Shown here: positions 42,858 through 51,958 of the stretch, piece by piece
Numbering within the stretch: the first letter of the stretch is position 1
Layout of the letters: every line of letters begins with the position of its first letter
From: Competibacter_A sp037045685
Lineage (GTDB): Bacteria > Pseudomonadota > Gammaproteobacteria > Competibacterales > Competibacteraceae
DNA: 64,000 bases
Reading direction: 5' to 3'
NCBI GenBank assembly: GCA_037045685.1
Contig: JBAOII010000023.1
Span: forward strand, 62,001-126,000
Made by a program: the position numbers and the translations under genes
The notes under the pieces: model-generated
Databases searched by the model: none
The model's input: only the letters and a program-made list of their open reading frames with translations
Told to the model about the DNA's origin: nothing

Positions 42858-44942
42858 TTGAAAGCATGGTGGAGTTCCAACGTCTGGCATTTTTTGCAAG
42901 CAGTCCTGATCGCGATAATCACCTTAGGGTTTGTGCTCGTTCTCAACAACCTGTCATTTTTCGCACTGCTGGAACTTAAGGGACTCGATTTCTTATTTAC
43001 CCTGCGCGGAACCGTATCGCCGACCGACAAGATCGTCATCGTCGCCATCGACGAGCCTTCCATGGCCGAAATCCAGCGACAATGGCCGTGGCCGCGCGGC
43101 ACCCACGGCCGTTTGATCCGACAACTCAACAAGGCTGGAGCCAAAGTGATCGGGTTCGATGTGCTGTTTGCCGAACCCTCGGAAAAAGCCGAGGACGCCG
43201 CTTTTGAGCGCGCCCTGCAAGATGCCGGCAACGTGGTGTTGGTCAGCGCGCTGTCCGTTGTCAACGATCCCCTGTTTCGGCTCACGACGCGGGTCGATCC
43301 ATTGCCGGCTTTCGCCAAAGCCGCTGCGGGGGTGGGCAGTCCGATCATCACCATCGACCCCGATGGCATCGTGCGACGAACCCGGTTGCTTTTTCCCGGC
43401 ATGTCTTCCTTCACCCTGGAAATCGCCGCGAGGGACTTGTCGGCGACGGAGCAGAAAGAATTGAGCAAACAGGATCTTGGCAGGGAAGTCTTGATCAACT
43501 ATCCGGGACCGCCGCGAACCGTGAAAACGGTGTCGTATTATCAGGCCCTCGACTTCGAGCACCTGCTGCCGCCGGGGTTTTTTGCCGGCAAAATCGTTTT
43601 GGTGGGCCGTTCGCTGGAAACCATTCCAGAGCCGCAAAATCTGTCTGGAGACACTTTTCTCTCCCCGTTCTCTTGGGTCGGCGGCGGTGCCACCGCAGGG
43701 GTTGAAATTCAGGCAATCATCATCGACAATCTTCTAAGAAGATGTTTTGTAACTGAATTAGATAAATCGACCCAGGTTATCCTATCGCTGGTGCTGGTCG
43801 TGTCCGCAAGTTTCCTCGTCGCCAAGCTCAAGCCGATCAGCGGCTTGCTCGCGCTGGGGATAGTCGCCGGCATATGGTTTTTGGTCGCTTACGCGGTTTT
43901 TGCCAACGCGCACCTATGGCTCCCCGTTATTTCGGGTATCATGGGGTTGGGGCTGGTTTATGGCGGCCATCTGCTGACCAGAGCCCTGTTGGCCGAGCGC
44001 GAGCGCCGGCAATTCCTGGAAGAAGCCAACCGCAACCTGGAAGCCGGAATCGTCGAGCGCACGCGGGAGCTTTCCGTGGCCAACCAGGAGCTGGCTGAAC
44101 GTCATCGGCAGCTTGAGGCAACTTTCCGCGAATTGGCGCTCACCCAGCAGCAATTGATCCACTCGGAAAAAATGGCTTCCCTGGGCATGCTGGTCGCCGG
44201 GATTGCCCACGAACTGAATAATCCCATCAGCTTTGTCCATAACAATTTGGATTTCATCCAAGATTATACGGATAAACTGACCCGAATCATTAAGGCTTAT
44301 TCCGATACGGAAGACCAAGATAGCGATAAACGTCGGCGTGGCGACCAGCAGAAGCAAGCGACTAAGTTCGACACGACCGTAGATACCTTGCAAGAGCTGA
44401 TCGCGAGTTGCAAGGCGGGCACGGAAAGAGTAAAACAAATTGTGTTGGATTTGCGGACCTTTTCGCGTACCGACGATATCGGCTTGGTCATGGCGGATTT
44501 GCATGGTGGTATCGAATCGACGCTCAGTTTGTTGGTAAGGGAATACAAGGATCGGATCACCGTTCATCGGGATTATGGCGATTTGCCCAAGATTGAGTGC
44601 TATCCCGGTCAGCTCAATCAAGTTTTTATGAATTTGTTGCAAAACGCTGCACAGGCGATCCAAGAAAAAGGTCAAGTGTGGATCAAGACCCAATCTCGTG
44701 GCGACTGGATAAAGATTACCATCAGGGATACCGGAGTCGGTATTTCGGAAGAAAATCTGAAAAAGATTTACGATCCTTTTTTTACCACAAAACCGATAGG
44801 TCAGGGAACCGGCTTGGGGTTGAGTATCAGTTATGGCATTATCGAAAGACATGGCGGGGCCATTAGCGTTACCAGCAAATTAAACGTCGGAACGGAATTC
44901 ATCGTCGATCTACCTGTCCGCATCAATCGGAAGGATTTATGA
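42858..44942 (+). CDS. CHASE2-domain sensor histidine kinase
   Basis: 694 residues, TTG start at 42858. A first helix (about 10-32) and an extracytoplasmic CHASE2 domain (about 40-290, VIVAIDEPSMAEIQRQWPWPRGTHGRLI in part) are followed by three helices (about 305-385), a coiled coil and a HisKA-like region (MASLGMLVAGIAHELNNP, phosphoacceptor His 451). The C-terminal ATPase has N-box NLLQNAAQAI, DTGVGI and GTGLGLSISYGI. CHASE2 senses an unknown envelope signal. It overlaps the response regulator by 4 bases (ATGA), so the two are a cognate pair. Confidence 0.9.
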   Translation: MKAWWSSNVWHFLQAVLIAIITLGFVLVLNNLSFFALLELKGLDFLFTLRGTVSPTDKIVIVAIDEPSMAEIQRQWPWPRGTHGRLIRQLNKAGAKVIGFDVLFAEPSEKAEDAAFERALQDAGNVVLVSALSVVNDPLFRLTTRVDPLPAFAKAAAGVGSPIITIDPDGIVRRTRLLFPGMSSFTLEIAARDLSATEQKELSKQDLGREVLINYPGPPRTVKTVSYYQALDFEHLLPPGFFAGKIVLVGRSLETIPEPQNLSGDTFLSPFSWVGGGATAGVEIQAIIIDNLLRRCFVTELDKSTQVILSLVLVVSASFLVAKLKPISGLLALGIVAGIWFLVAYAVFANAHLWLPVISGIMGLGLVYGGHLLTRALLAERERRQFLEEANRNLEAGIVERTRELSVANQELAERHRQLEATFRELALTQQQLIHSEKMASLGMLVAGIAHELNNPISFVHNNLDFIQDYTDKLTRIIKAYSDTEDQDSDKRRRGDQQKQATKFDTTVDTLQELIASCKAGTERVKQIVLDLRTFSRTDDIGLVMADLHGGIESTLSLLVREYKDRITVHRDYGDLPKIECYPGQLNQVFMNLLQNAAQAIQEKGQVWIKTQSRGDWIKITIRDTGVGISEENLKKIYDPFFTTKPIGQGTGLGLSISYGIIERHGGAISVTSKLNVGTEFIVDLPVRINRKDL

Positions 44943-46360
44943 ATCGCCATAACCTGCTTATCGTGGATGACGAGAAAGATATTTTGCGAACCCTCACCTT
45001 GACTTTTGAAGAGGACTACGAGGTGTTCACCGCTCGGAGCGGGATCGAGGCGCTTGGTGTTCTGGAAAGGCAGGATATCGCACTCATCATCGCCGATCAG
45101 CGAATGCCGGAAATGACCGGGGTCGAGCTGCTGCAAAAAGCGATCACCATTAAACCGCAGGCGATCCGAATTATTTTGACGGGCTACACCGATACCGAGG
45201 CGCTGATCCAGGCGATCAATAAAGGCCACATCTATCAGTACATCACCAAGCCTTGGGACCGACAGGAACTCAAAATCCTCATCAGGCGGGCATTGGATAG
45301 CTACGATCTCTGCATCGAAAATCAACGGCTGCTCAAAGAGCTTCAGGCCGCGAACGACAGGCTCCGCGACGAAAATGTTTATATAAGAAAAGAGCTTCGC
45401 CGCGATTTGAAATTTAATGATATCGTCGGCGAAAGCCACGCCATGCGCCGAGTGTTCGATCTCGTCGGCAAAGTGATCAATACCCCGGTAACCGTTTTGC
45501 TGACCGGCGAAACCGGCACTGGAAAAACGCTGTTGGCCCGGTATATCCATTACAACGGACCGCGCAAGGACAAACTGTTCGTGGAGCAGAATTGCGGGGC
45601 TTTGCCGGAGCCGCTTTTGGAAAGCGAGCTTTTCGGGCACAAGAGAGGCGCGTTTACCGGCGCCGTCCAAGACCAGAAAGGATTGTTTGAAGCCGCTGAT
45701 GGAGGAACGGTTTTTCTGGATGAAATCAGCGAAATGAGCCCTTTGCTTCAAGTCAAGCTCCTCCAGATTCTCCAGGATGGAAAATTCCGGCGGGTCGGCG
45801 ATAGCACGTACCGGCAAGTCGATGTGCGAATTATCGTGGCTACCAATAAAGACCTCGATACCGAAATACGAAACAATCGGTTTCGATCCGACCTGTTTTA
45901 TCGCATTAACGTGTTTCCGATTCATATTCCACCCTTGCGGGAGCGCTTGGACGATATCCCCTTGTTGGCCGAATTCTGCCTCAGGAAACACGGCAAGCGG
46001 ATCTCCAGTCAGGTGACGGGATTTAGCGAGGAGGTGATCGGCGAGTTGCGTCGCTATAATTTCCCTGGCAACGTCCGAGAGTTGGAGAACCTGATCGAGC
46101 GGGCGGTGCTGTTGAGTTCAACTTCGCTGATCGAGGCCGGGGAATGGCTCCCCCAGCCCTGCTACAATCCGGGGGTGGGATCGAGAATGGAGCAGATCGA
46201 ACGCTCGGAAATTATCCGGCTTCTGGAGCTGCATAGCGGCAAGCATCATCTGGTTGCCAGGGATTTGGGGATGAGCCGTACCACCTTGTGGCGACGCATC
46301 AAGTATTACGGCATCCAAGTCAGCGAAGATGCCGTCATATCGGAAAAAACCCCGTCTTGA
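44939..46360 (+). CDS. Sigma-54-dependent response regulator (NtrC family)
   Basis: 473 residues. A receiver domain (about 5-120, phosphoacceptor Asp 53 in IADQRMP) is joined by a coiled coil to an AAA+ domain (about 160-390; Walker A GETGTGKT 190-197, sigma-54 loop GAFTGA 237-242, ELFGHKRG, Walker B GTVFLDEI). A Fis-type HTH (HHLVARDLGMSRTTLWRRIKYYGI) ends the protein. It should activate RpoN promoters when phosphorylated by the CHASE2 kinase. The nearest candidate promoter is at 38734, upstream of the FecR-barrel gene. Confidence 0.92.
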   Translation: MNRHNLLIVDDEKDILRTLTLTFEEDYEVFTARSGIEALGVLERQDIALIIADQRMPEMTGVELLQKAITIKPQAIRIILTGYTDTEALIQAINKGHIYQYITKPWDRQELKILIRRALDSYDLCIENQRLLKELQAANDRLRDENVYIRKELRRDLKFNDIVGESHAMRRVFDLVGKVINTPVTVLLTGETGTGKTLLARYIHYNGPRKDKLFVEQNCGALPEPLLESELFGHKRGAFTGAVQDQKGLFEAADGGTVFLDEISEMSPLLQVKLLQILQDGKFRRVGDSTYRQVDVRIIVATNKDLDTEIRNNRFRSDLFYRINVFPIHIPPLRERLDDIPLLAEFCLRKHGKRISSQVTGFSEEVIGELRRYNFPGNVRELENLIERAVLLSSTSLIEAGEWLPQPCYNPGVGSRMEQIERSEIIRLLELHSGKHHLVARDLGMSRTTLWRRIKYYGIQVSEDAVISEKTPS

Positions 46361-46524
46361 TCGAGCGCGGGCTTTTCTCGGATCGCGGCTCATAAATGCG
46401 GCTATCCGCTTCCATATCTCCGCCCCGCTTCGATTGCTGTATCGCCTTCATATCGCTTTCATGATCTTGCGATGATTGCGCTACCCTGAGTCAACCGCCG
46501 CTCTTTTTTGCCCGAGGATGTTCC

Positions 46525-47410
46525 ATGACCTTTTCCATCGTCGCTTTCGATCCGGCCAACGGCGATTTGGGCGTGGCCGTGCAATCGAAGTTTCCCAATG
46601 TCGGCGTCTCCATCCCGTTCGCCAAGGCCGGGGTCGGGGCGGTGGCGACGCAATCGTATTGCAACACCAGCTACGGCCCGCGCGGTTTGGCCTTGCTGGA
46701 AAACGGCGCGTCGCCCCGCCAAGCGGTGGACATTTTGATCGGCGACGACGAGCAGCGCGATTACCGGCAGGTGGGGATCATCGATGCCCGAGGCCGCGCC
46801 GCCAGTTTTACCGGCGCGCAGTGCTTCGACTGGGCGGGCGACGGGCAAGGCGCTTGCTGTTCCGCCCAAGGCAATACCCTGGCCGGTCCGCAGGTGGTCG
46901 AGGGCATGGTGCGGGGGTTCGAGGGCGCCGAGGGATCGCTGGCCGAGCGCTTGCTGGCGGCCCTGCAGGCCGGGCAGGCCGGCGGCGGCGACCGGCGCGG
47001 CCAGCAATCGGCAGCATTGTTGGTGGTGCGGGCCGGCGGCGGGTACGGCGGGTTCGACGACCGCTACGTCGATATCTCGGTCTACGACCATCCGACCCCC
47101 ATCGCCGAGCTGGAGCGCCTGTACGCCATCCACCGGCTGACGTATTTCCGCAGCGATCCCGACCGGCTCGCCCGCATCGACGCCGCCATCGCCGACGAAC
47201 TCCAGCAGATGATGCGCGCCCGCGGCTTTTATAAGGGAGCCGCGACCGGGCTTATGCGACGCCGCCACCCTCAAGGCGCTGCGCGATTTCATGGGCTGGG
47301 AGAATTACGACGAGCGCATCCGCAGCGACGATCTGATCGATCTGGAGGTGCTGGCGGATATGCGCCGCAAGCACGCGCTTTGGCTGCAAGCGCAAAGTCG
47401 CGGCGATTGA
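46525..47410 (+). CDS. DUF1028 family protein (Ntn-hydrolase-like), apparent frameshift
   Basis: The N-terminal part (MTFSIVAFDPANGDLGVAVQSKFPNVG, in two family blocks, to about residue 240) is DUF1028. The expected C-terminal peptidoglycan-binding-like tail (AATLKALRDFMGWENYDERI, ending at TGA 47408-47410) is in another frame. One extra base at about 47257 explains the shift. Joined, the protein has about 294 residues, normal for the family. DUF1028 members resemble Ntn hydrolases; function is unproven. The frame otherwise runs on meaninglessly into the phoU region. Confidence 0.75.
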
Positions 47411-47412
47411 AG

Positions 47413-47442
47413 CTCCCTCCCGCCGCGTGCGGGCGAGGGGAG
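47413..47442. repeat. GC-rich palindromic repeat, copy 4
   Basis: A CTCCCTCCCGCC...GGGCGAGGGGAG palindrome between the convergent DUF1028 and phoU genes. It may act as a weak bidirectional transcript end. Confidence 0.5.
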
Positions 47443-47454
47443 AAAACGGTCGAA

Positions 47455-48195
47455 CTATTCCACCGGCCCGTCTTGCGCGAGTTCGGTGATCGTGTTCGCG
47501 TCGAGGTTGCGGCGCTTTTGGATGTTCTTGCCCTCGACCAGATAAACGATGTGCTCGGCGATGTTCTTGCAGTGATCGCCGATCCGCTCCAGCGCCTTGA
47601 TGATGAAGAGCACGTTGATGGCGTGGCCGATGGTGCGCGAATCTTCCATCATGTAGGTGATCAGCCGCCGCAGCGCGGCTTGGAATTCGTGGTCCAGCTC
47701 GTCGTCGTCATGGATGATGGTCAGCGCCTTTTCCACGTCCAGCCGGGCGAGCGCGTCCAGGCAAGCGTGCAGCATGTCGCCGGCCAGTTCCGCCATCGGC
47801 CGCACGTCGCGCAGCAGCTTGGCGCTGGGCGGGCTGCTGGCCTCGTCGTAGATCTGGAGCGTCATCCGGGCGATTTTTTTGGCGCCGTCGCCGATTCGCT
47901 CCAGGTCGGTCACGGTGTTGGCCATCGACATGATCATCCGCAAGTCGCTGCCGAGCGGCTGGCGCAGGGCGATCAGGCTCACGCAATCCTCGTCGGCCTT
48001 GACTTGCAGGCCGTTGATCAGCCGGTCGCGGGCGATCACCTCGCGCGAGGCCGCGATGTCTTCCTCGTCCAGCGCCGCGATGGCGCGCTTGATCTGGTCC
48101 TCGACCAGCCCGCCCATTTCCAGCACCATGTTGCGGAGATTGGCGAGTTGCACGTCGAACTGCTTGACGGTATGGGCATCTTGACTGATGGGCAT
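47455..48195 (-). CDS. phoU: Phosphate signalling protein PhoU
   Basis: 246 residues from ATG 48195 (MPISQDAHTVKQFD), with GGAG upstream; the longer frame overlaps pstB. Two PhoU three-helix repeats are seen, with the metal-binding motif DLERIGDGAKKIAR and its second copy ALERIGDHCKNIAEH. PhoU links PstSCAB to PhoR and represses the Pho regulon when phosphate is plentiful. It is the last gene of the leftward pst operon. Confidence 0.92.
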   Translation of the reverse strand: MPISQDAHTVKQFDVQLANLRNMVLEMGGLVEDQIKRAIAALDEEDIAASREVIARDRLINGLQVKADEDCVSLIALRQPLGSDLRMIMSMANTVTDLERIGDGAKKIARMTLQIYDEASSPPSAKLLRDVRPMAELAGDMLHACLDALARLDVEKALTIIHDDDELDHEFQAALRRLITYMMEDSRTIGHAINVLFIIKALERIGDHCKNIAEHIVYLVEGKNIQKRRNLDANTITELAQDGPVE

Positions 48196-48235
48196 CGTCG
48201 GGTACTCCGGTCTTGGCGCGAGGGAAACGTCGGGA

Positions 48236-49126
48236 TCAGCCAAAGCGACCCGTGATGTAATCCTCGGTCAGCTTGTGGCGGGGATTGGTGAACACCTGAT
48301 CGGTATCGCCGACTTCGATCAGATCGCCCAAATGGAAATAAGCGGTGCGCTGGGAGACCCGGGCCGCCTGCTGCATGGAGTGGGTGACGATCACGATGGT
48401 GTAGTTCTCCCGCAGCTCGTCGATCAATTCCTCGATCTTGGCGGTGGCGATGGGGTCCAGCGCCGAGCAGGGCTCGTCCATCAGGATCACTTCGGGGTTG
48501 ACGGCGATGGCGCGGGCGATGCACAGCCGTTGCTGTTGGCCGCCGGACAGGCTGGTGCCCGGTTCGTGCATCCGCTTCTCGACTTCCTTGATCAGGCCGG
48601 CTCGCTCCAGGCTGTCGTGGACCAGCTCGTCGAGTTCCGCCTTGCTGTTGGTCATGCCGTGAATGCGCGGCCCGTAGGCGATGTTCTCGTAGATGGATTT
48701 GGGAAAGGGGTTGGGCTTCTGGAACACCATGCCGACCCGCGCCCGCAGTTGCACCACGTCGATGCTCTTGTCGTAAACGTCGTCGTGGTCGAGCTTGATC
48801 TGCCCGGTGACGCGACAGATGGGGATGGTGTCGTTCATCCGGTTCAGGCAGCGCAGGAAGGTGGATTTGCCGCAGCCGGACGGGCCGATGAAGGCGATCA
48901 CTTCGTTGGCGCCGATGTCGAGGCCGACGTTCTTGATGGCCTGTTTCTCGCCGTAGTAGACGTTGACGTCCCGGCAGACCATTTTGGGGTTGTCCACCGT
49001 GATCTTGCCGACGGTTTGCCGGTTGTTGTAGTCGGTGACTTCGACGCTGGATTGCTTGCGGGTCTCGGCGTCGGGGGTCGGCGCGGAGCCCAGGTCGGTT
49101 TTGATTTCGATGGCGGTCGTGCTCAT
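48236..49126 (-). CDS. pstB: Phosphate ABC transporter ATP-binding protein PstB
   Basis: 296 residues. After a variable 40-residue N-terminus comes DVNVYYGEKQAIKNV, Walker A GPSGCGKSTFLR, the PstB-specific LNRMNDTI, signature LSGGQQQRLCIARAIA and Walker B VILMDEPCSALDPIAT. It powers high-affinity phosphate import through PstA/PstC. It lies 40 bases upstream of phoU. Confidence 0.94.
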   Translation of the reverse strand: MSTTAIEIKTDLGSAPTPDAETRKQSSVEVTDYNNRQTVGKITVDNPKMVCRDVNVYYGEKQAIKNVGLDIGANEVIAFIGPSGCGKSTFLRCLNRMNDTIPICRVTGQIKLDHDDVYDKSIDVVQLRARVGMVFQKPNPFPKSIYENIAYGPRIHGMTNSKAELDELVHDSLERAGLIKEVEKRMHEPGTSLSGGQQQRLCIARAIAVNPEVILMDEPCSALDPIATAKIEELIDELRENYTIVIVTHSMQQAARVSQRTAYFHLGDLIEVGDTDQVFTNPRHKLTEDYITGRFG

Positions 49127-49172
49127 GGCGGTGTGAATCCCCGGTTTGATTTGGCGTGAGTCGGTCGGTCGG

Positions 49173-50493
49173 TCACCAGCGCCGCTCGAACCGCTTGCGC
49201 AGGACGATGGCCAAGCCGTTCATCAGAATCATGAACGCCAGCAGCACCATGATCGCGGCCGAGGTCCGCTCCACGAACGCCCGCTCCGGCAGATCGGACC
49301 ACAGATAGATCTGCACCGGCAGTACCGTGGAGGGGTCCATGAAACTCTTGGGCACGTCCACGATGAAGGCGACCATGCCGATCATCAGCAGCGGGGCCGA
49401 TTCGCCCAGCGCGCGGGCCATGCCGATGATCGAGCCGGTCAGCATGCCGGGCATGGCCAGCGGCAGGACGTGATGCCCCACCATTTGCAGCTTGGACGCG
49501 CCCATGCCGAGCGCCGCTTCGCGGATGGAGGGCGGCACCGAACCCAGCGCGGCGCGGCCGGCGATGATGATGACCGGCAGCGTCATCAGGCTCAGCACCA
49601 GCCCGCCGACCAGCGGCGCGGAGCGGGGCAGGCCGAAAAAGTTGATGAACACCGCCAAGCCCAGCAGGCCGAACACGATGGACGGCACCGCCGCCAAATT
49701 GTTGATGTTGACCTCGATCAGATCGGTCCAGCGGTTTTTGGGGGCGAACTCTTCCAGATAGACCGCCGTGGCGACGCCGATCGGGAACGACAGCAGGAAG
49801 GTGACCAGCAGGGTGTAAAACGACCCCATCAGCGCGCCGCGAATGCCGGCCTGCTCCGGTTCGCGGGAATCGCCGCTGCCGAACAGGACGGTGTTGAATC
49901 GCTTTTCGATCTTGCCGGCGGCTTGCAGCTTGTCGACCCATTCGATCTGGTTGTCCTTGACCGGCCGTTCCGACTCGTCGAGCGCGCGGTCGATATTGCC
50001 TTTGACCAGCGTATCCACCGCCGGCGCTGGCCAGCAGCCAGATCTCCTGTTCCGTCCCGATCAGCTCGGGGTTCTGCTGTACCCGCCTTTGCAGCTCATA
50101 GGCCGCGTCGGAGCTGGTCAGGCCGGATAAAGCCCGCAACTCCAGCCGGCCTTGCACGGCGGGGAACAGTTGGCGCATCCCGGCGCGAACCAATGCGGCG
50201 TAATCGGCGTTCTCGATAGCTTTCGGGTCGCGCTTGCCGTCCGGGTCGAGCACGGCGGGGTCGAACTTGATCGGCACCTGGACGTAAGTCTGCCAGAAGG
50301 CCGGGTAGCCCTTGCCGATGATGTTGGCGAACATCAGCACCACGAAGGCCAGCCCCAGGCTGATGGCGATCAGGCCGTACCAGCGGAAGCGGCGCTCGGC
50401 GGCGTGCCGTCGCCCGAGACCGGCGTTGACGATGGTCTTGATGTCGCGGTTGAGCGGCGCCGGGGCGGCGGCGTCGGGTGTCGGCTTATTCAT
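49173..50493 (-). CDS. pstA: Phosphate ABC transporter permease PstA, apparent frameshift
   Basis: The N-terminal part from ATG 50493 (MNKPTPDAAAP; helix YGLIAISLGLAFVVLMFANI) runs to WLLASA in one frame. The rest (VDTLVKGNIDRAL onward, with permease helices and the conserved AALGMGASKLQMVGHHVLPLAMPGMLTG) is in another and ends at 49173. One extra base at about 50021 explains the break; without it the protein has about 440 residues. The N-terminal periplasmic insertion of about 130 residues is typical of long PstA forms. The start overlaps the pstC end by 8 bases. Confidence 0.8.
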
Positions 50494-51865
50494 ATTGCTC
50501 CCGATACTTGCGCACCACATGCAGGGCGATGATGTTGAGGATCAGCGTGACGGCGAACAGCATCAGGCCGAGAGCGAAGGCCGCCAGGGTCTTGGGGCTG
50601 TCGAATTCCTGGTCGCCGGTCAGCAGGGTGACGATCTGCACGGTGACCGTGGTGACCGCCTCCAGGGGATTGGCGGTCAGGTTAGCCGACAGGCCGGCGG
50701 CCATCACCACGATCATGGTTTCGCCGATGGCGCGGGAGACGGCCAGCAGGATGCTGCCGACGATACCGGGCAGGGCGGCGGGCAGCAAGACCCGCGTGAT
50801 GGTTTCCGACTTGGTGGCGCCCAGCGCGTAGGAGCCGTCGCGCATCGACTGCGGCACGGCGTTGATCACGTCGTCGGACAGCGAGGAGACGAAGGGGATG
50901 ATCATGATGCCCATCACCAGGCCGGCGGCCAAGGCGCTTTCCGAGGCGACATGCAGGCCCATGGCCGAGCCGATTTCGCGGATCAGCGGGGCCACGGTCA
51001 GCGCCGCGAAGAAACCGTAGACCACGGTCGGGATGCCGGCCAGAATCTCCAGCGCAGGCTTGGCGAGCGCGCGGAATTTGGGGGTCGCGTACTCGGACAG
51101 AAACAGCGCGGCCATCAGCCCGATGGGCACGGCGACCAGCATGGCGATGCCGGTGATCAGCAGGGTGCCGGCGAACAGCGGCACCGAGCCGAAGGCGCCG
51201 GACGAGCCGGTCTGATCGGCGCGCAAGGCGGTTTGCGGGCTCCACTGCAAGCCGAACAGGAATTCGCCGATCGGGACATGGCGGAAAAACAGGATGGATT
51301 CGAACACCACCGACAGCACGATGCCGACAGTGGTGAAGATCGCGACGGTCGAGCTGGCGATCAGGAAAAAGTTGACGACCCGCTCGACCCGGTTGCGGGC
51401 GCGCAACGTCGGGGAGATCGCCCGCCAAGCGTAAAGGATGCCGGCGATGGCGAGGGTCAGCACCACGACCCCGAGCGAGGCGTTGCCGACGATCTGAAGA
51501 TTTCGATAGCGGTTGGCGGCTTCCAGCATGGCCGGGTCGGGCGCGCTGGACACGATGTTGCCGCCCACCAGGTTCTTGAGGTCGTTGACCAGGAGGTTCA
51601 GCCGATCCGGCGGCAGGTCGCGCAGTTCCGGCGGCAGCCCGGCCACCACCAGATCGATGATGACGCTCGGTTGCAGGACCGCCCAGACCGCGAGCACGAT
51701 CAGCGCCGGCAGGCCGCACCACAGCGCCGCGTAGGACCCGTAGAAGCTGGGCAGGGAGTGCAGGTTGCGGATGTGGCCGCCGGAGACGGCGAGCGCGCGT
51801 CGGCGACCCAGATAGTAACCGCCGACGCTCAACAGAATGAGCGCGAACAGGAGAAAAGACTGCAT
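50486..51865 (-). CDS. pstC: Phosphate ABC transporter permease PstC
   Basis: About 459 residues from ATG 51865 (MQSFLLFALILLSVGG), with GGAG five bases upstream. This is the long form of PstC, with an N-terminal two-helix extension and a periplasmic loop before the core permease. The EAA-like loop ALGATKSETITRVLLPAALPGIVG is present, and the last helix ends in a short basic tail. It pairs with PstA to form the channel. Confidence 0.92.
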   Translation of the reverse strand: MQSFLLFALILLSVGGYYLGRRRALAVSGGHIRNLHSLPSFYGSYAALWCGLPALIVLAVWAVLQPSVIIDLVVAGLPPELRDLPPDRLNLLVNDLKNLVGGNIVSSAPDPAMLEAANRYRNLQIVGNASLGVVVLTLAIAGILYAWRAISPTLRARNRVERVVNFFLIASSTVAIFTTVGIVLSVVFESILFFRHVPIGEFLFGLQWSPQTALRADQTGSSGAFGSVPLFAGTLLITGIAMLVAVPIGLMAALFLSEYATPKFRALAKPALEILAGIPTVVYGFFAALTVAPLIREIGSAMGLHVASESALAAGLVMGIMIIPFVSSLSDDVINAVPQSMRDGSYALGATKSETITRVLLPAALPGIVGSILLAVSRAIGETMIVVMAAGLSANLTANPLEAVTTVTVQIVTLLTGDQEFDSPKTLAAFALGLMLFAVTLILNIIALHVVRKYREQYE

Positions 51866-51920
51866 GTTATCTCCGCCAAAACACGAAAACGCCACCCTCG
51901 ACCGAGAAGCTGCAAAAAAC

Positions 51921-51957
51921 GCCCCTCTCCCGGCGGGAGAGGGGTTGGGGGCGAGGG
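51921..51957. repeat. GC-rich palindromic repeat, copy 5
   Basis: A CCCCTCTCCCGG/CGGGAGAGGGG palindrome followed by GGGGGCGAGGG, in the 93-base gap between pstS and pstC. It may reduce expression of the downstream genes relative to pstS, as is known for stem-loops in this gap in other bacteria. Confidence 0.65.
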
Positions 51958-51958
51958 T

